A DNA stretch of 64,000 nt from Owenia fusiformis. Lineage: Eukaryota; Annelida; Polychaeta; Sabellida; Oweniidae. The position numbers were made by a program, and so were the translations under genes. The stretch is from the NCBI GenBank assembly GCA_903813345.2, contig CAIIXF020000010.1, positions 22,085,181 to 22,149,180 on the forward strand. Reading direction: 5' to 3'. This document shows positions 12,171-25,129 of the stretch, in pieces. Every line of letters starts with the position of its first letter. Position 1 is the first letter of the stretch. The notes beneath the pieces were generated by a model. It saw nothing but the letters and a program-made list of their open reading frames with translations. It had not been told where the DNA came from and did no database searches.

Positions 12171-13989
12171 ACGGTAGCAACACGGTTTGAGTCCGCGATA
12201 CGATGACATGCTGGTAGTCATAATGAAAAGTTGTTTTTCACTGATTTAGATTTTCCAAAAATAAATAGAACGTTCAATAAATTCCAAGATTATTATGCTT
12301 ATATAAAAGGACGTTTTTGCACCAAAAAAAATTACCATGACATGACCGTACAATAAAACGTGTATCGGATATAATATTAGCTTCTCCTAAATAGGATTTC
12401 AGCAATATTGTGCAATTGCTGAGTATCAATCGTCAAAAAGAACGTCTACAGAAAACAGCAGGAAAGTAAAGGAACTACTATATTATTTCAAGGGATTAGG
12501 ATCTTACATGGATTCTTTACATCAGCAAATTCACGGCTAAGTACATATGTACATAATTCCGTTCATATCCCGTTTGTTAATGGATTTATTCCATGCTTTC
12601 CTTAGTAATGTTTGCTTGTGTATATTGATCACCTTGACCACTAGTAAATATTTGCCGTTGGTTTTGACCATTTCTTGACTATGACCCATTACCCTAGGGC
12701 ATTTTAATTTGCTTTGTACATGTTGTAGAGATACTATAGCAACGCATCATTTACAGCCATTCGTGGACACTAATCAGTAGAATCAATACCGTGACTGCGC
12801 ATGCGCACAAATGGGTAACATGAAAGCTGCGGCGAATGCAGTTGAGAATATTAAACGAACGTTGAAAGTTGCTAGGAAATATCTGTAAATAGAATTTTTA
12901 CCATAGAATAATATATTTGTACTGAATTATAATGAGAACAATGCCGTTTTAGAATTGGAAAATATTATTGTAGGACTGGGATAAATATTTCAATACGCGA
13001 ACTTTTGGCACTTTATAAAATACGCACGGATTCGCTGGACGAAATCCCGGGAGTAATCCCCTTCACAAAAAAGGAATAATAACAATAGATACAATTAAAA
13101 ACCAAGGTAAGTTGGTCTACGTATTTTCAAATACCAAATTAGATTTTTAATTTGAAATGTAAGTTACTTACGACCATCTATTACTAAGGTATTTTATTTG
13201 TCTTCTGAGGATGGGGAGGGGGGTTGAGTGCTTCATTTTTAATTCCTTAAAAACGATATCATATTGTTGAAAAATGGTAATAGATGATTTTATGAAGAAT
13301 GTAGCTTGTTTTTCCAATGTATCAATCCTTTAAAATATTATATTTATTTTATTTGTAGTATGAGATGTATTTTTGTGAATCATTTGATTAGTCATAATTG
13401 AAGCTGCACGCTTAGAGTACATACGACTCCATTATATTCTGTTTACATTAAATCATTTTTATGTAGTGCCATAATAATGTACGATCGGGTCATTTTATAC
13501 TACAATTATGAAGTAATATGTTAGTCTCCACTCGTGTTTTTATTAATAATGGTTTTAATTTTACATGGAATCCTTACGTGTATGCACACTCATTGACATT
13601 GATATAGAAATGTATATTTAAATAAATGAATAAACTAAAATAATTCATGACTTAAATCACAGGACGACTGCTAATATGTCACTTTGATAATCAAAATACA
13701 CTCCAGTATGCAAGTGAAAGCGATATTTTAAGGCACAACCAAAACGTCAATGATTCCGCCATACAGCTAGGAGGCCGACGGCACAAAAGCGGTGATTATT
13801 AAAAAAAAGTTAGTGGTCTTCCGCGGGACTATATTCTATGACGGCATTCTCAAGAAAAAATTCAGTGTATACATGAAAAGTTGAACGGCTCATGCGCATT
13901 CATATTCTTGCATATCTTTATGATATTTGGTGGGATGGTAGATTATATCTAGATCTATAGAATGAATTAAATTAAAACACACATTGAAA
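12171..13989. other. No gene recognised
   Basis: AT-rich, with many short frames and none convincing. A TGCGCATGCGCA palindrome lies near 12797. Confidence 0.5.
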
Positions 13990-14600
13990 AGAATTGGAGG
14001 TAGAAAAATCGCGCCGGCCGATAAACTTTTTTTGGACAAAAAAAATCTTATTTTTTCAACATTTTAGCAAAAACTGTAACGATCATACAGTTTTGGATAT
14101 TTTTTCCTCAAACTTTCTGAATATTGACTCCCTTATGTGGTTTAATTTATGTGAAAAAATTGGGAATTTATGATCATTTCAATGTAGTTTCCGTAAATCT
14201 CAAAGTTAGGTGAGTCACTTTTTAAAAATGGCCATTTTTGAGCTTATGGCGTCATCAAAGACGTTCTCGGATAACGTAAACAAGGTATATAATTTGCTTT
14301 TCTTTTACAAGTGCGTTCTCAATGAGTCTTAAATTTTCACAATTTGTAGTATTTATTCTTGGGTTTCAAATTATGCAATTTTGAGAAATAAATGTAATGA
14401 GGATATACCAAGATATTATCATTTAAATCAAGATTTGCAAATTGACTGCATTCCCTACGACGTGATTCGCTTTCATTTTTACGCCATTTTTGGTCGCGTA
14501 CCTCTTTGGCTTAAAACTGTAACAATTTGTCAATTTTTTATAGATCAATCTCAAATTTCACGTGTGGTATCTTCAATATTTTTTAAAATATTGTAGCGAT
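13990..14600. repeat. Diverged repeat with AAAACTGTAAC motif, locus 1
   Basis: AGCAAAAACTGTAACGAT near 14085 and TTAAAACTGTAACAAT near 14510 are each preceded by an ACGCCATTTTTGG-like stretch, about 425 bp apart. The same arrangement occurs at 25130-25700. It looks like an old tandem repeat family; no coding potential was seen. Confidence 0.45.
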
Positions 14601-15087
14601 TTTTTTCTAAAATAAAACGTTAATACAACTAATAAAACTTTATTCGAAAATGATGTTTAAAATTTGTGAAAAATATTGATTCCGTTTTGACGTCGGATTT
14701 GTCATTTAAAGTAAAACTTGGTGTCATCACTTTCAACATATGTTTCTCATTATAAAACTGAAGAATGTAGACTTAAATGTATTCACAGCTGAAGATTATA
14801 TTCTTATTTGGAAAAGTATTTACTTTTGTGATGTTTGATGCTGTATTTTTAGAACAATTGACCATGACATATTGACCTCTTAAACTATACGGAGTGAGAA
14901 ACCAATATTGTGCCGTTTTATACAAAACAAACAAAGCCCTGTCAAAGTACTTGTCTATTTTGCAATTTGAACAGTATTAATTTGAATAATTTTCTTAATC
15001 TAAAACAATTTAATTTAAGAAAAATGGTTTTAATTGTCATGAGAGCCGTTAGAATATAAATAATCAATGACAGGTTCATTGACTTAC

Positions 15088-15158
15088 CCTGTACGTACCC
15101 GGAAGTGGAAGGGCAACTAACGTGAGTGCAATTTTGTGGATTTTTGTTTGTTCCGGTT
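15088..15158 (-). CDS. Candidate small minus-strand exon, product unknown
   Basis: On the minus strand a pyrimidine-rich acceptor (TTTTCTTTTTTCTTTCGAG) precedes 15158, and a consensus donor G/GTAAGT follows 15088, bracketing 71 bases. One open reading gives TNKNPQNCTHVSCPSTSGYV, which resembles part of a cysteine-rich extracellular module but is too short to name. No neighbouring exon was recognised. It could equally be a 5' UTR exon or chance. Confidence 0.2.
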
Positions 15159-15654
15159 CTCGAAAGAAAAAAGAAAATATATTTTAGATTAGACCTAGAT
15201 TCAATAAACCTCATATATTTGATGTATATGCTACATCATTAAATATGTAGAAACTTAAGTTACATATCACAGACATATAGAAGTGTCTTGTTCATTTCAA
15301 TGTGACTACTAGGAGGCTGAAAGTGAAAGATTTAAAAATTTAGAGTTCCAAATCGGACGGAAGGTGTTTTTAGAATTATGCTGAGTTGAGAGGAATGGAT
15401 GACAAGTCAACGGACCTTTAGACTAAAGTACATGGGATGACAACATGTTGGAACATCAAGAGCAAGCATCACCAATTGTGTCAGACATACATGTAATTCT
15501 GTTAACCTTATCATCACATGCAGCGCTCACCATAAATAAATGGCACAGCTGGACTTGCTGAAGTTAGGATTTCCCATGTTATAAAAAGTAAGCTTGACAG
15601 ATGCAGGCCTGTAGACACTTTTTACCAATGGGAGTGGTTTTACCAAGGGGGAGC

Positions 15655-16450
15655 TTTTGTCAAGGGGGGAGACCCTATCTGTTGCAAGACTAACGCCTGG
15701 CATAACCGTCACCATGTTATTCGGTGTTTTTTAAGTAGCGCAAGGATCCTGCCATGACCGTGGTAATGTTATCGTGAAAGCCTGGTATAACCGCGACAAT
15801 GCTGTATTATATTAAAATGCCTGCCATGACCGTGGTAGTGTAATCGTGTAAGCCTGGCGCGACCGCAACCTTTATATGACATTAATGACCTTCATGTTTC
15901 GCCCATTGCTGTTGGTATTTTTTATGGATAAATCTTATTAATTGATCATTATAGAAAGTATATGCTTTCGAATCGAAGCTCCTTGAATGAGAGTAGAGAT
16001 ATAGTTTGTTCACAAATTATTTATGAGTAATAAGGGTTTTCGTTGTGAAATTAATACACATTTTTAGTAGTCTTTATTTACATATTTAAGGTAGTTAAAC
16101 ACGAAGAAAAATTGTCATTACAGTGTTCTCAAGCTACTTTAAATACAACCACGGTCATGAGAGGCCTTGGAACTATTGTCACGGTCATACGAGGCTTTAA
16201 CATTACCACGGTCATGACAGGCCTTGCAATATAATATAGCATTGTCACGGTTATGACAGGCCTTGCAAGCATTGTAACGGTCATATCAGGCTTTAACATT
16301 ACCACGGTCATGACAGGCCTTATAAGCATTGTCACGGTCATATTAGGCTTTAACATTACCACGGTCATGACAGGATCCTTGCGCTACTTAAAAAACACCG
16401 AATAACATGGTGACGGTTACACCAGGCGTTAGTCTTGCAATAGATAGCAT
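15655..16450. repeat. Long palindrome built on a TGACCGTGGTAATGTT minisatellite
   Basis: The left stretch from TTGCAAGACTAACGCCTGGC (15681) through AAGGATCCTGCCATGACCGT is an almost perfect reverse complement of 16355-16441. Outside this about 95-bp core the arms hold a minisatellite of alternating roughly 28-bp half-units, CCTGTCATGACCGTGGTAATG and CCTGATATGACCGTGACAATG: about 4 on the left and about 8 on the right. A non-palindromic loop lies between about 15880 and 16125. It could extrude as a cruciform. Confidence 0.85.
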
Positions 16451-16602
16451 GTGCAAGGGGGAGCTTTTTGACAGTTTTGGTTAAAATTTCATGCAAAAGG
16501 TGCTTGAACTGGTGAAAACTGCATAATTTTGAAAGAGGGGCCTTGCTACGGGCCTGATAAGGTACAGCATGAACATAGGCCCAGGTCAAAGTTTAGTATA
16601 AG

Positions 16603-16967
16603 TACCGGATTTTCTCGCATATAAGCCCTGGGCGTATAACTGAAAGAAGGGGCAATTTCGTCTGTTATTTTACCTCTTATTTCTCGCCCATGGGCGTATA
16701 AGTGTACTACTTTCGATTTTTGGCCCAGTGGGCGTAAAGGTGAGAAGAGCTGATGAATACAATGGAATGTTAAGTTGTTAATGAATGTTAATACAATGAA
16801 ACAAAGTACGACAGAACGATCTGCCAGTGACAAAATACTCTTGAATTTATTGAAAAAATCAATAAATAGTCATTTTTTATAGGCCCATGGGCGTATAAGC
16901 GTACTATATTCGATTTTTGGCCCATGGGCCTAAATTTAGGGGGGCGTATATGCGAGAAAATCCGGTA
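16603..16967. mobile_element. MITE with TACCGGATTTTCTCGCATATA terminal repeats
   Basis: The left end TACCGGATTTTCTCGCATAT and the right end (reverse complement) TACCGGATTTTCTCGCATAT are perfect for at least 20 bases and then continue as AAGCCC and ACGCCCC. Internal CCCATGGGCGTATAAG boxes repeat four times. There is no open reading frame, so it is a non-autonomous DNA transposon; related ends are common in animal genomes. Confidence 0.8.
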
Positions 16968-18326
16968 AGTCCAATATAATCTTCACAGGTGCCCCACTTC
17001 AGTCGAAATATTTAAAAATCTCGCAGTCTCAGGTACGAGTTCTCCTAACTGGTATCAAATTGTACATGTATTCCCAAATCTGTCCAAAATCTTCTTCAAA
17101 GTGGTTCTATGTAAGTTCATCTCTCTGGTTTATATATTATATAAAAGACTAGGGGATACTAGTCGAAAGTCTCAATCATGTCAATGGGATAAATATTCTC
17201 TGAAGTAATGAATAAACTTACTTAAACATTCTTCAAAGTGTTTTCAAACTTTTGCATATAATATTAGACTTACTAATACTTTAACCTGGGCCTATGAACA
17301 TGAGAGTGATGAAATTTGAGCAAACTGATATTTTCATTGTTTCAGAAAGATTTGGTCTAGCTTCTTGATATTTTTAAAAAGATAAAACATAAAAAGATAA
17401 ACATTTTCAACTCTGATTAAAAATTGTGTAGAAATAGACTATTAATCATCATTCTTGTCTCATAACTTCTTATTCTAGCTAATACATAGATTGAATCTTC
17501 TCTGCTGCTGTAACATAAATGTTCTCTCTTTTCCTTGCTTAAAATGATCATATATTTTATAATAGAATTTTTGGATTCCATTCCGAACTTTAAAATTATG
17601 TATTATTTAATATTTGTATAATAATTTTCAGTTTCAGGAATGAATTGGTACTGTGGCTGTTAGAAGACAATGGATTTCACAATAACTTTTTCTGCAGGCC
17701 TTCATAATATCAGGTAAATAATTTGTTTTAACCTTCATTAGCACATTCTATTTTACAACCTAAATGGTATTTTGGGGTAATGGAAATGATAATTGATTTT
17801 CTATGCAATATCACATCTTGGTGCATTATGGTCAACAACCTCCAGAATGAATACTTTGGCTCAATGGAAATGCCATTGAGCACACTGATAAGGTGACAGG
17901 ACCAAATCTTTCAAAAAACAATTGAAAAAGGCAATCACACCAAAACTGTTAATCATATTGAAGGTGCTGTGCATGTTTGTTTTGTTGTGATGGCCTTTTC
18001 CTGAATCATTTCCACTCGATAGATCTAAGCAGAAAGATTCAAACTGTAAAATTGCAGACTTCTGATACTTGACTACTCATTTTTCAGATTTTGTAAAAGC
18101 AACAACTGAATGGCCTATTGAAAGGATGTTTTGATGACAGCATACTTTGACTTCGGAGCAAGAGGGTCAAACAGTATCCTGTGGGATCAGCTGGACTTCT
18201 GTTGCTGTCTAGAAATTTCTTAACATTGACTATGAATACAACAGTCTTCCTACTCCCCTCCTGTGTCAGCTTCAACAGTCTAAACCAACCATATGACAGT
18301 AGTGTTGGGACAGTTAACTTAATTCC
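16968..18326. other. No gene recognised
   Basis: A minus-strand frame of about 95 codons (18084-18371) has no signal peptide, domain or splice context that I can support. The remainder is plain AT-rich sequence. Confidence 0.5.
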
Positions 18327-19080
18327 AACAAACAAGGTTTGGTAGGGATATATAGTGAGCCCCCAGTTCATCCATTGAACAACTCAGATACTAGTGGATG
18401 GATTTTTTTCACATTGGGTGGAAAGATGTGTATTGGTAATTGTTTTAAGCAAAACAAACAATTTTCGAGATGGCTACCACTTTAAAATGTCAGGATTTTT
18501 TGTGAAAATCTAAAATTTTAAGCAAAGTGGTGAATATTTCTGTTTGAAATTTTGGAAGTAAATTCACAAAATACATCTATTTCACCTATATTACGTGTTT
18601 TTCAGCCTGACCCCTAGGTATGTGTATGGGGTCGGGAATACTGGAATTTTTGTTTGTTTTGAGATCTTTTTCAGTACATGTATAGCTCTGTAATGCTAAA
18701 ATGAAAGATTAGTTCAAACAGATTTCAAGTTCAGTATTGTTTTTCCGATTTAGATTTAAGAACATTCAAAGGGGCTGTCTAAATTGGGATTTCACAATTT
18801 CCCGACCACTTCCAAAAATAAGGCTATATGGCTATATTACACTCAAATTGAAGGCATTGCAGAGTAGATCACAATAATGGTATTGTTTTTCTGATTTGAT
18901 CCTCAGAAAATTCAAAATGGCCACCTAATAGGGAATTTCACAATATTTCACCCATCTCTTCAAAGTATACTATTTTTATACTCAAATTGAAGGAATTTTA
19001 GAGTAGATCACAATTATTATATTGTTTTCTGATTCTTCCCTCAAACTGGCTGCCTAAAGTATGGACACATTATATAACAT
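18327..19080. repeat. Interspersed repeat family A, copy 2
   Basis: Begins GGTAGGGATATATAGTGAGCCC and matches 22425-24010 through ACTAGTGGATGGATTTTTTTC, GGAAAGATGTGTATTGGT, CTGACCCCTAGG and the repeated ATACTCAAATTGAAGG units. More diverged than the copies near 23 kb. Confidence 0.7.
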
Positions 19081-19561
19081 TAGATCTCAAATAAATGTAA
19101 TGTGTTGTCTTTATGATCTCTGAAATAAACAATCATATGTGTATAAGGTATTATTGGAAAGATTATTCAATTCCCAGTATTTTGAGCTTACTTTTAAGTA
19201 TATTGAACCATTATTAATGAAGAAATTCATTTTATAAGAACACAGGGATTTATCGTTTCAAGTCAAAACTACTGAAAATTTGGGCATGTCAGTAACTTTA
19301 ACAAGCTCAACTTTTCTCCTAGGTGGGTTAAAGGAACCTTTTTTTGCTAAAACATGCCTCATGAAATTTTAAAAAAATTATTTGACCTTGTACACTACCA
19401 TGGTGTTTTGTCACTCTATAAACAGGTCCTTTTTACTCGATTTTTGTATGATAAAAAATTATGTTTGGGTCTGTTTCAAAGGACCAGGTACAGTATGGCA
19501 AGTGATTTTGGACAGTCATATCTTAATCCATTAGTACTTTCTTGCCAAAGGGCAGTGGTTT

Positions 19562-21852
19562 TTAGCTCACATGGTGAGCTTTTGCAATCACTCACTTGTC
19601 CGTGCGTGCGTCCATCCGTCGGTCTGTCCATCAACAATAGTGGCACGTTTTTAAAACCTCTGTAGATAGGATTCTCGTTTTGAGTTATTTTTGTTCAACA
19701 TCAATACAGAAAACTCCCCTCCGACTCCTGGTTCTAAAGCTCACCCATTTTCAAGATGGCTGCCATTTTTGTCTCGTGAAATTCATTTTTGACCCATTTC
19801 CTAGCTTTACAAATAATGTCAGGTGTCCTGCATTGTTAATATCCATGTCAATGTGAAGAGTAGTTATATGAAATAATTTTGTTACAAAAAATCAGCAAAA
19901 AATTGTATCCGTTTTTTTTTATTTTCAGCCATTTTAGTTAACATGGATTTGTCCATCTGTCTGGCGAAATCCACTTTTGGACCATTTGCCTGAAAACCTC
20001 TGTCGATAAGATTCCCGTTTTAAGTTATTTATGTTCAACATAAATACAGAAAACTCCCCTATGACTCCTGGTTAAAAAGCTCGCCTATTTTCAAAATGGC
20101 CCCCATTTTTGTCTCGCGAAATTCACTTTCAACCCATTTCCTAGCTTTCAAAATAATTTCAGGTGTCCTGCATTGTAAAATCCATGTCAATGTAAAGAGT
20201 AGTTGTATGAAATAATTTTGTAACAAAAAATCGGCAAAAATTCATATCCGATTTTTTTTCAGCCATTTTAGTTAACATTTATTTGTCCATCTGTCTTTCA
20301 GTCAGTCCAAGATAGTGGCAAGTTTAAAAACCAATGTCTGTCAACACTTGGCTCTTTTTAAATCCTCTGTAGATAGGATTCCTGTTTTAGAATATTTTTG
20401 TTCAGCATCAATAAAGAAAAAACCCCTGTGACACACTACCCTACCTCGATCACGCATGCGCGAATTTTTGGGCTTTCAATCAGGTCGCTTTTGAGTATAT
20501 CGACTGCTTACTCAAAAGGTTAATACGTTTGGTGCTCGGAGTGAGTCAATATTGCTATTCGCTACACTTCAGTGGTGCAATAGTGAAGTCGATGTTCCAA
20601 GTTATATGATAGTTATAGAAAGAATGAAAATAATATCGTTTTAAATTTTAAAATATTTGATATGTCATAGTACACGGTACACAATTGCAAAAGTTGATCA
20701 ATACAGGGTACAAGGAATGTAAATTGTTCAATAGTACAGGGAGCGAGAAAGTAAGCTGATTATACAGACATACTATGTTCCGACATCATGTACATTTACG
20801 CTGCAAACAGTGAATGTAATGCTAAAAAGGTCGCCTGTTGATGCTTTGGGGTGTCATCAATTGTTATTTAATCCAAATAAAGTAAACATTATTTTGTAGA
20901 TTTAGACACAGGCTTTCAGGTCGTATGCATTTTAGTCATAAAATAAACAAGAACGCTAGATTATACGCGTTACTAGGGTATCAAATTGAAATAAAATAAC
21001 AAAATTAAATGTTAAGACGTTAATGATAATTATATAAATGACTATCCTCTATCAGTATTAATGGCTATCCGCTACTCAGAATAATTAAAATTGCCTGAAC
21101 TACATGTGAAGAATCGTTCTATATAACCCCTTGAATGGTATAATTCACTACCGTCCTCAAAAACCGATCATTTAGAATGTTTTGTTCAAATTCACAAAAA
21201 TACAGTTGAATAACATACTAGAAAACGTATCCACCTATAACACGATGACACGCAGTTGAAATAATAGTTAACTGTTTTTTTTTGTTACATATCAATGTAA
21301 CATTTTCGAAGGGAAACTTACATGCTCCCTGTACGTTGACAGATTTACTGAAACGTATCGTGTATTGTGTTGAGTTTTGCTTCACTGCGCCCACTATTAT
21401 CTATCTTTGCCTATAGGGTTTTTTTGCCAACAATATTCTACAAACTGCTTGATGAATCAATTCTATGTCTGGTAGAACACTAGAAATAAATGTAAAATGT
21501 ATTTTACGTTCAGAAATATGGAATTAAACCCACGTCCTCCATTTGCAACTTAGCTGTACCCTGTTTCCATTTTAAACGTGGTCACGTGGTAGGGTAGTGT
21601 GTGTGACTTCTGCTTCAAAAGCTCGCCTATTTTCAAAACGGCCACCATTTTTGTCTTGTGAAATTCACTTTTGGCCCATTTCCTAGCTTTACGAATAATT
21701 CCAGATGTCCTACATTGTAAAAACCATGTCTTTGTAAAGAGTAGTTGTATGAAATAATTTTGTTACAAAAAATCAGCAAAAACATCATATCCATTTTTTT
21801 ATTTTCTGTCATTTTAGCCATCATTCACTTTTGAGCAACACCATGTGAGCCC
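19562..21852. mobile_element. Repeat family B element with terminal inverted repeats, split by an insertion
   Basis: The left end AGCTCACATGGTG (19564) is inverted at the right end CACCATGTGAGC (21838-21850). Inside is a roughly 330-bp unit repeated three times (starting near 19650, 19985 and 20345), with CCTCTGTAGATAGGATTC, CAAGATGGCTGCCATTTTTGT and AAATAATTTTGTTACAAAAA. The third unit is interrupted at 20432 by another element and resumes at 21607. Confidence 0.75.
20432..21601. mobile_element. Non-autonomous DNA transposon, 1,170 bp, 14-bp TIR, 5-bp target duplication
   Basis: Both ends read CACACTACCCTACC inward, and the element is flanked by TGTGA on both sides (20427-20431 and 21602-21606). 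Removing it restores the host repeat unit (CCCCTGTGACTTCTGC compared with CCCCTATGACTCCTGG in a sister unit), so the boundaries are secure. No coding frame of note lies inside. A 5-bp duplication with CAC-starting ends is compatible with the Transib type, but the heptamer is not a clear match, so the superfamily is left open. Confidence 0.88.
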
Positions 21853-22666
21853 AGTACCCACGGTACTAATTTTTATTTAAAACAATGTGCTTTCTTTCAA
21901 GTGAAGTTCCAACAATTCCACTTGTGGAGGTGTTCCATTTAAAGAGGTGTTCCACTTTACAGGTTTTGAGAAAGTACTCATGGTGAAAGATATAATGACC
22001 TTCTAAAATCACTTGCCATACTTACCCTGGTCCTTTATGTTGGGTTATTAGGTATTAGACATGGATATATGATATTAGATAAAATAAGATTATACAAGTA
22101 ATATTAATAAAATATTATTAAATAAGAATTATGAAATAAATTGAATTGAATAAATGACAGAACTAAATTTGCTTGCCGATCCTGAATTAATGATTTATGC
22201 AACACAACATGATATCATTTTTAATTTCACATTGTATTAATGCTTTAAATGCTATATTCATAGAGTCAAGTAGTTGTGACATATTTCCTATTGTATTGCA
22301 ATTAAGTTGTATGTTGTAGGCCTATATCAGTATGCCCTACACCAAAAGAAATAAAGCAATGTAAATACGTATATGTTACTATACTTATTGTATCTTAATT
22401 ATCCCAACGGACGAAGTTCTGTAGGGATATAGTAAAGCCCTCCGTCCGTCCGTCTGTCCGTCAGTCACACTGGAGGCCAAGAGAACTTCTCCTGGTATTC
22501 ATGTTGGAACTTGAATTCGTCCGTCTGTCCGGAGGATAACTCGAATACTAGTCAACAGATTTTCTTCATATTTAATGGAAAGATGTATATTGGTGAATAG
22601 TTTTACGCAAATTTTTCTTCAAGATGGCCGCCAGTTTGAAAATGCCGGGAATTTTTCACAAAAATC
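21731..22666. repeat. Tandem segmental duplication, copy 1 (936 bp)
   Basis: From TTTGTAAAGAGTAGTTGTAT (21731) to AAAAATC (22666), followed immediately by copy 2. It carries the tail of element B, a GTGTTCCACTT-type MITE fragment (about 21908-21965), and the CCTCCGTCCGTCCGTCTGTCC head of family A. Confidence 0.95.
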
Positions 22667-23600
22667 TTTGTAAAGAGTAGTTGTATGAAATAATTTTGTT
22701 ACAAAAAATCAGCAAAAACATCATATCCATTTTTTTATTTTCTGTCATTTTAGCCATCATTCACTTTTGAGCAACACCATGTGAGCCCAGTACCCACGGT
22801 ACTAATTTTTATTTAAAACAATGTGCTTTCTTTCAAGTGAAGTTCCAACAATTCCACTTGTGGAGGTGTTCCATTTAAAGAGGTGTTCCACTTTATAGGT
22901 TTTGAGAAAGTACTCATGGTGAAAGATATAATGACCTTCTAAAATCACTTGCCATACTTACCCTGGTCCTTTATGTTGGGTTATTAGGTATTAGACATGG
23001 ATATGATATTAGATAAAATAAGATTATACAAGTAATATTAATAAAATATTATTAAATAAGAATTATGAAATAAATTGAATTGAATAAATGACAGAACTAA
23101 ATTTGCTTGCCGATCCTGAATTAATGATTTATGCAACACAACATGATATAATTTTTAATTTCACATTGTATTAATGCTTTAAATGCTATATTCATAGAGT
23201 CAAGTAGTTGTGACATATTTCCTATTGTATTGCAATTAAGATGTATGTTGTAGGCCTATATCAGTATGCCCTACACCAAAAGAAATAAAGCAATGTAAAT
23301 ACGTATATGTTACTATACTTATTGTATCTTAATTATCCCAACGGACGAAGTTCTGTAGGGATATAGTAAAGCCCTCCGTCCGTCCGTCTGTCCGTCAGTC
23401 ACACTGGAGGCCAAGAGAACTTATCCTGGTATTCATGTTGGAACTTGAATTCGTCCGTCTGTCCGGAGGATAACTCGAATACTAGTCAACAGATTTTCTT
23501 CATATTTAATGGAAAGATGTATATTGGTGAATAGTTTTACGCAAATTTTTCTTCAAGATGGCCGCCAGTTTGAAAATGCCGGGAATTTTTCACAAAAATC
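22667..23600. repeat. Tandem segmental duplication, copy 2
   Basis: Copy of 21731-22666 with only a handful of differences: ACAGG/ATAGG, a 2-bp deletion in ATATATGATATT, GATATC/GATATA, AAGTTG/AAGATG, and TTCTCC/TTATCC. The junction falls at a short AAAATCTT microhomology. About 99 percent identity points to a recent event. Confidence 0.95.
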
Positions 23601-24180
23601 TTACGTTTTTCATTTTAAACCAAAATAATAAATATTATTATTTGAAATTTTGGCAGTATATTAACATCTGTCTATTTCACATATATATCCCGAGTTTTTC
23701 ACCCTGACCCCCAGGGGCCGTAAATGGGGGTTGAGAAAACAGGAATTTGCGTTAATTTTGAGATGTATAGCTTTATTATACTCAAATGAAAGGCAATTTA
23801 GAGTAGATTGTAAATATCGTAGCGTTTTTCTGATTGGGGCCTAAAAAATCAAAATGGCCGCCTAATGCGTGATTTCGCAATTATTTTCTGATCTCTTAAA
23901 AGTATGGCTATATTATACTCAAATTGAAGGTATTTCAGAGTAGATCACAATTATGGCATTGTTTTTCTGATTTGCGTCTTTGAAAATTCAAAATGGCTGA
24001 CTAGAGCAGAAATTCGCCATTTCTTAGATTTACATGATGCTACAATGATTTAATATATTTATTGAAGGTAAGAGTAGATGGTAAATATTATTTTGTGACT
24101 GTACAGATTGATGATTTATATAGTGTTCGTTGGGATTTGCTACTCCGTGGAGTTGCCATTTTCTAGTTCCTTATTGAGTT
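23344..24180. repeat. Interspersed repeat family A, complete copy
   Basis: Starts TCCCAACGGACGAAGTTCTG and ends near TGTTCGTTGGGATTTGC (24124), a short inverted pair that probably marks the element ends. The interior has repeated AAATGGCCGCC and ATTATACTCAAATTGAAGG units. The first 250 bp are also part of the 936-bp duplication. Confidence 0.7.
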
Positions 24181-25129
24181 CAGTACAGAGTGATCATGAC
24201 AAATATATCACAAAAATGGACATACATCATGACATTAAATGTCATTTGAGCCATATAGTACTGTTCTTTTTCCTCCCAAACATTTACATAATGATCTAAT
24301 TTGGTGGGTGTTTGGTGTACAGCTGGAAAATATTTGAAATACGATTTTGTTTCTATTATATGACTTCGAATTTAATGAGAAACAATTAAGAAAAATATTA
24401 TGTAGTCTAGTATAAAAATTAATTTACAGCGCGCATAAGAAGCTAAGACGATTCTCTTGGATTTACATAAATCAGTCAAAATTGGAGCACAGTACGTGTT
24501 CGTGAGTTTAATGTCCATATAACATGTTTAGTACCATGGTACATGAAGTGTGAACTATTCCATATCATAAATGAGAATATTTTAACTGAAAGAGGAAAAA
24601 ATTACACTCTTGTCTATTCTAAAAATGCGGAATTTATACATATAATCATCATTCCGATTGGAATGACGCGCTAAAAAAGATTAACAGGCCAGCGGAAATT
24701 GTGCCGTAAAATATGGCGCTGTTTTAAATGCGCCCACATTGCAAAGAAATGTACCAAATCCATCCACTTCATCCAATATCAATGAATTTTCTCTTAGCTG
24801 TTATTTGGAACATGTGTAGTGTGATCGGATGAAAACATATTTTCTACACAAAATGGGCATCTTGAATTTGAATTTCGAACATTCGTCTTTAAGAAATGAA
24901 TACGATCCGTCTTTAGAATAGGTTAATTGTTCATAAATGTCCGTATCTTTAAACCCTAATACTATTTACAAAGTGTCTTATCGTAGATTGATTTTTCAAT
25001 TTCATAATATGATATTTGGCGTACACATTATTCAATACGCCTTTACGAGACTTATGTCATTTCGATCGTTTTATTTGGAATTTCAATGGGCGAATTTCAT
25101 GTTCAAGCTTGATGTCAACTGAAGTACAT
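24181..25129. other. No gene recognised
   Basis: AT-rich sequence; only short frames without domain signatures. Confidence 0.5.

Noticed and set aside
16129-16833. Minus-strand frames with MTVVMLKP repeats as a possible repeat protein
   Set aside because: They are generated by the palindromic minisatellite, and there is no start, splice or domain support.
18084-18371. Minus-strand 95-codon frame as a gene
   Set aside because: No signal peptide, domain or splice evidence; it overlaps the edge of an interspersed repeat.
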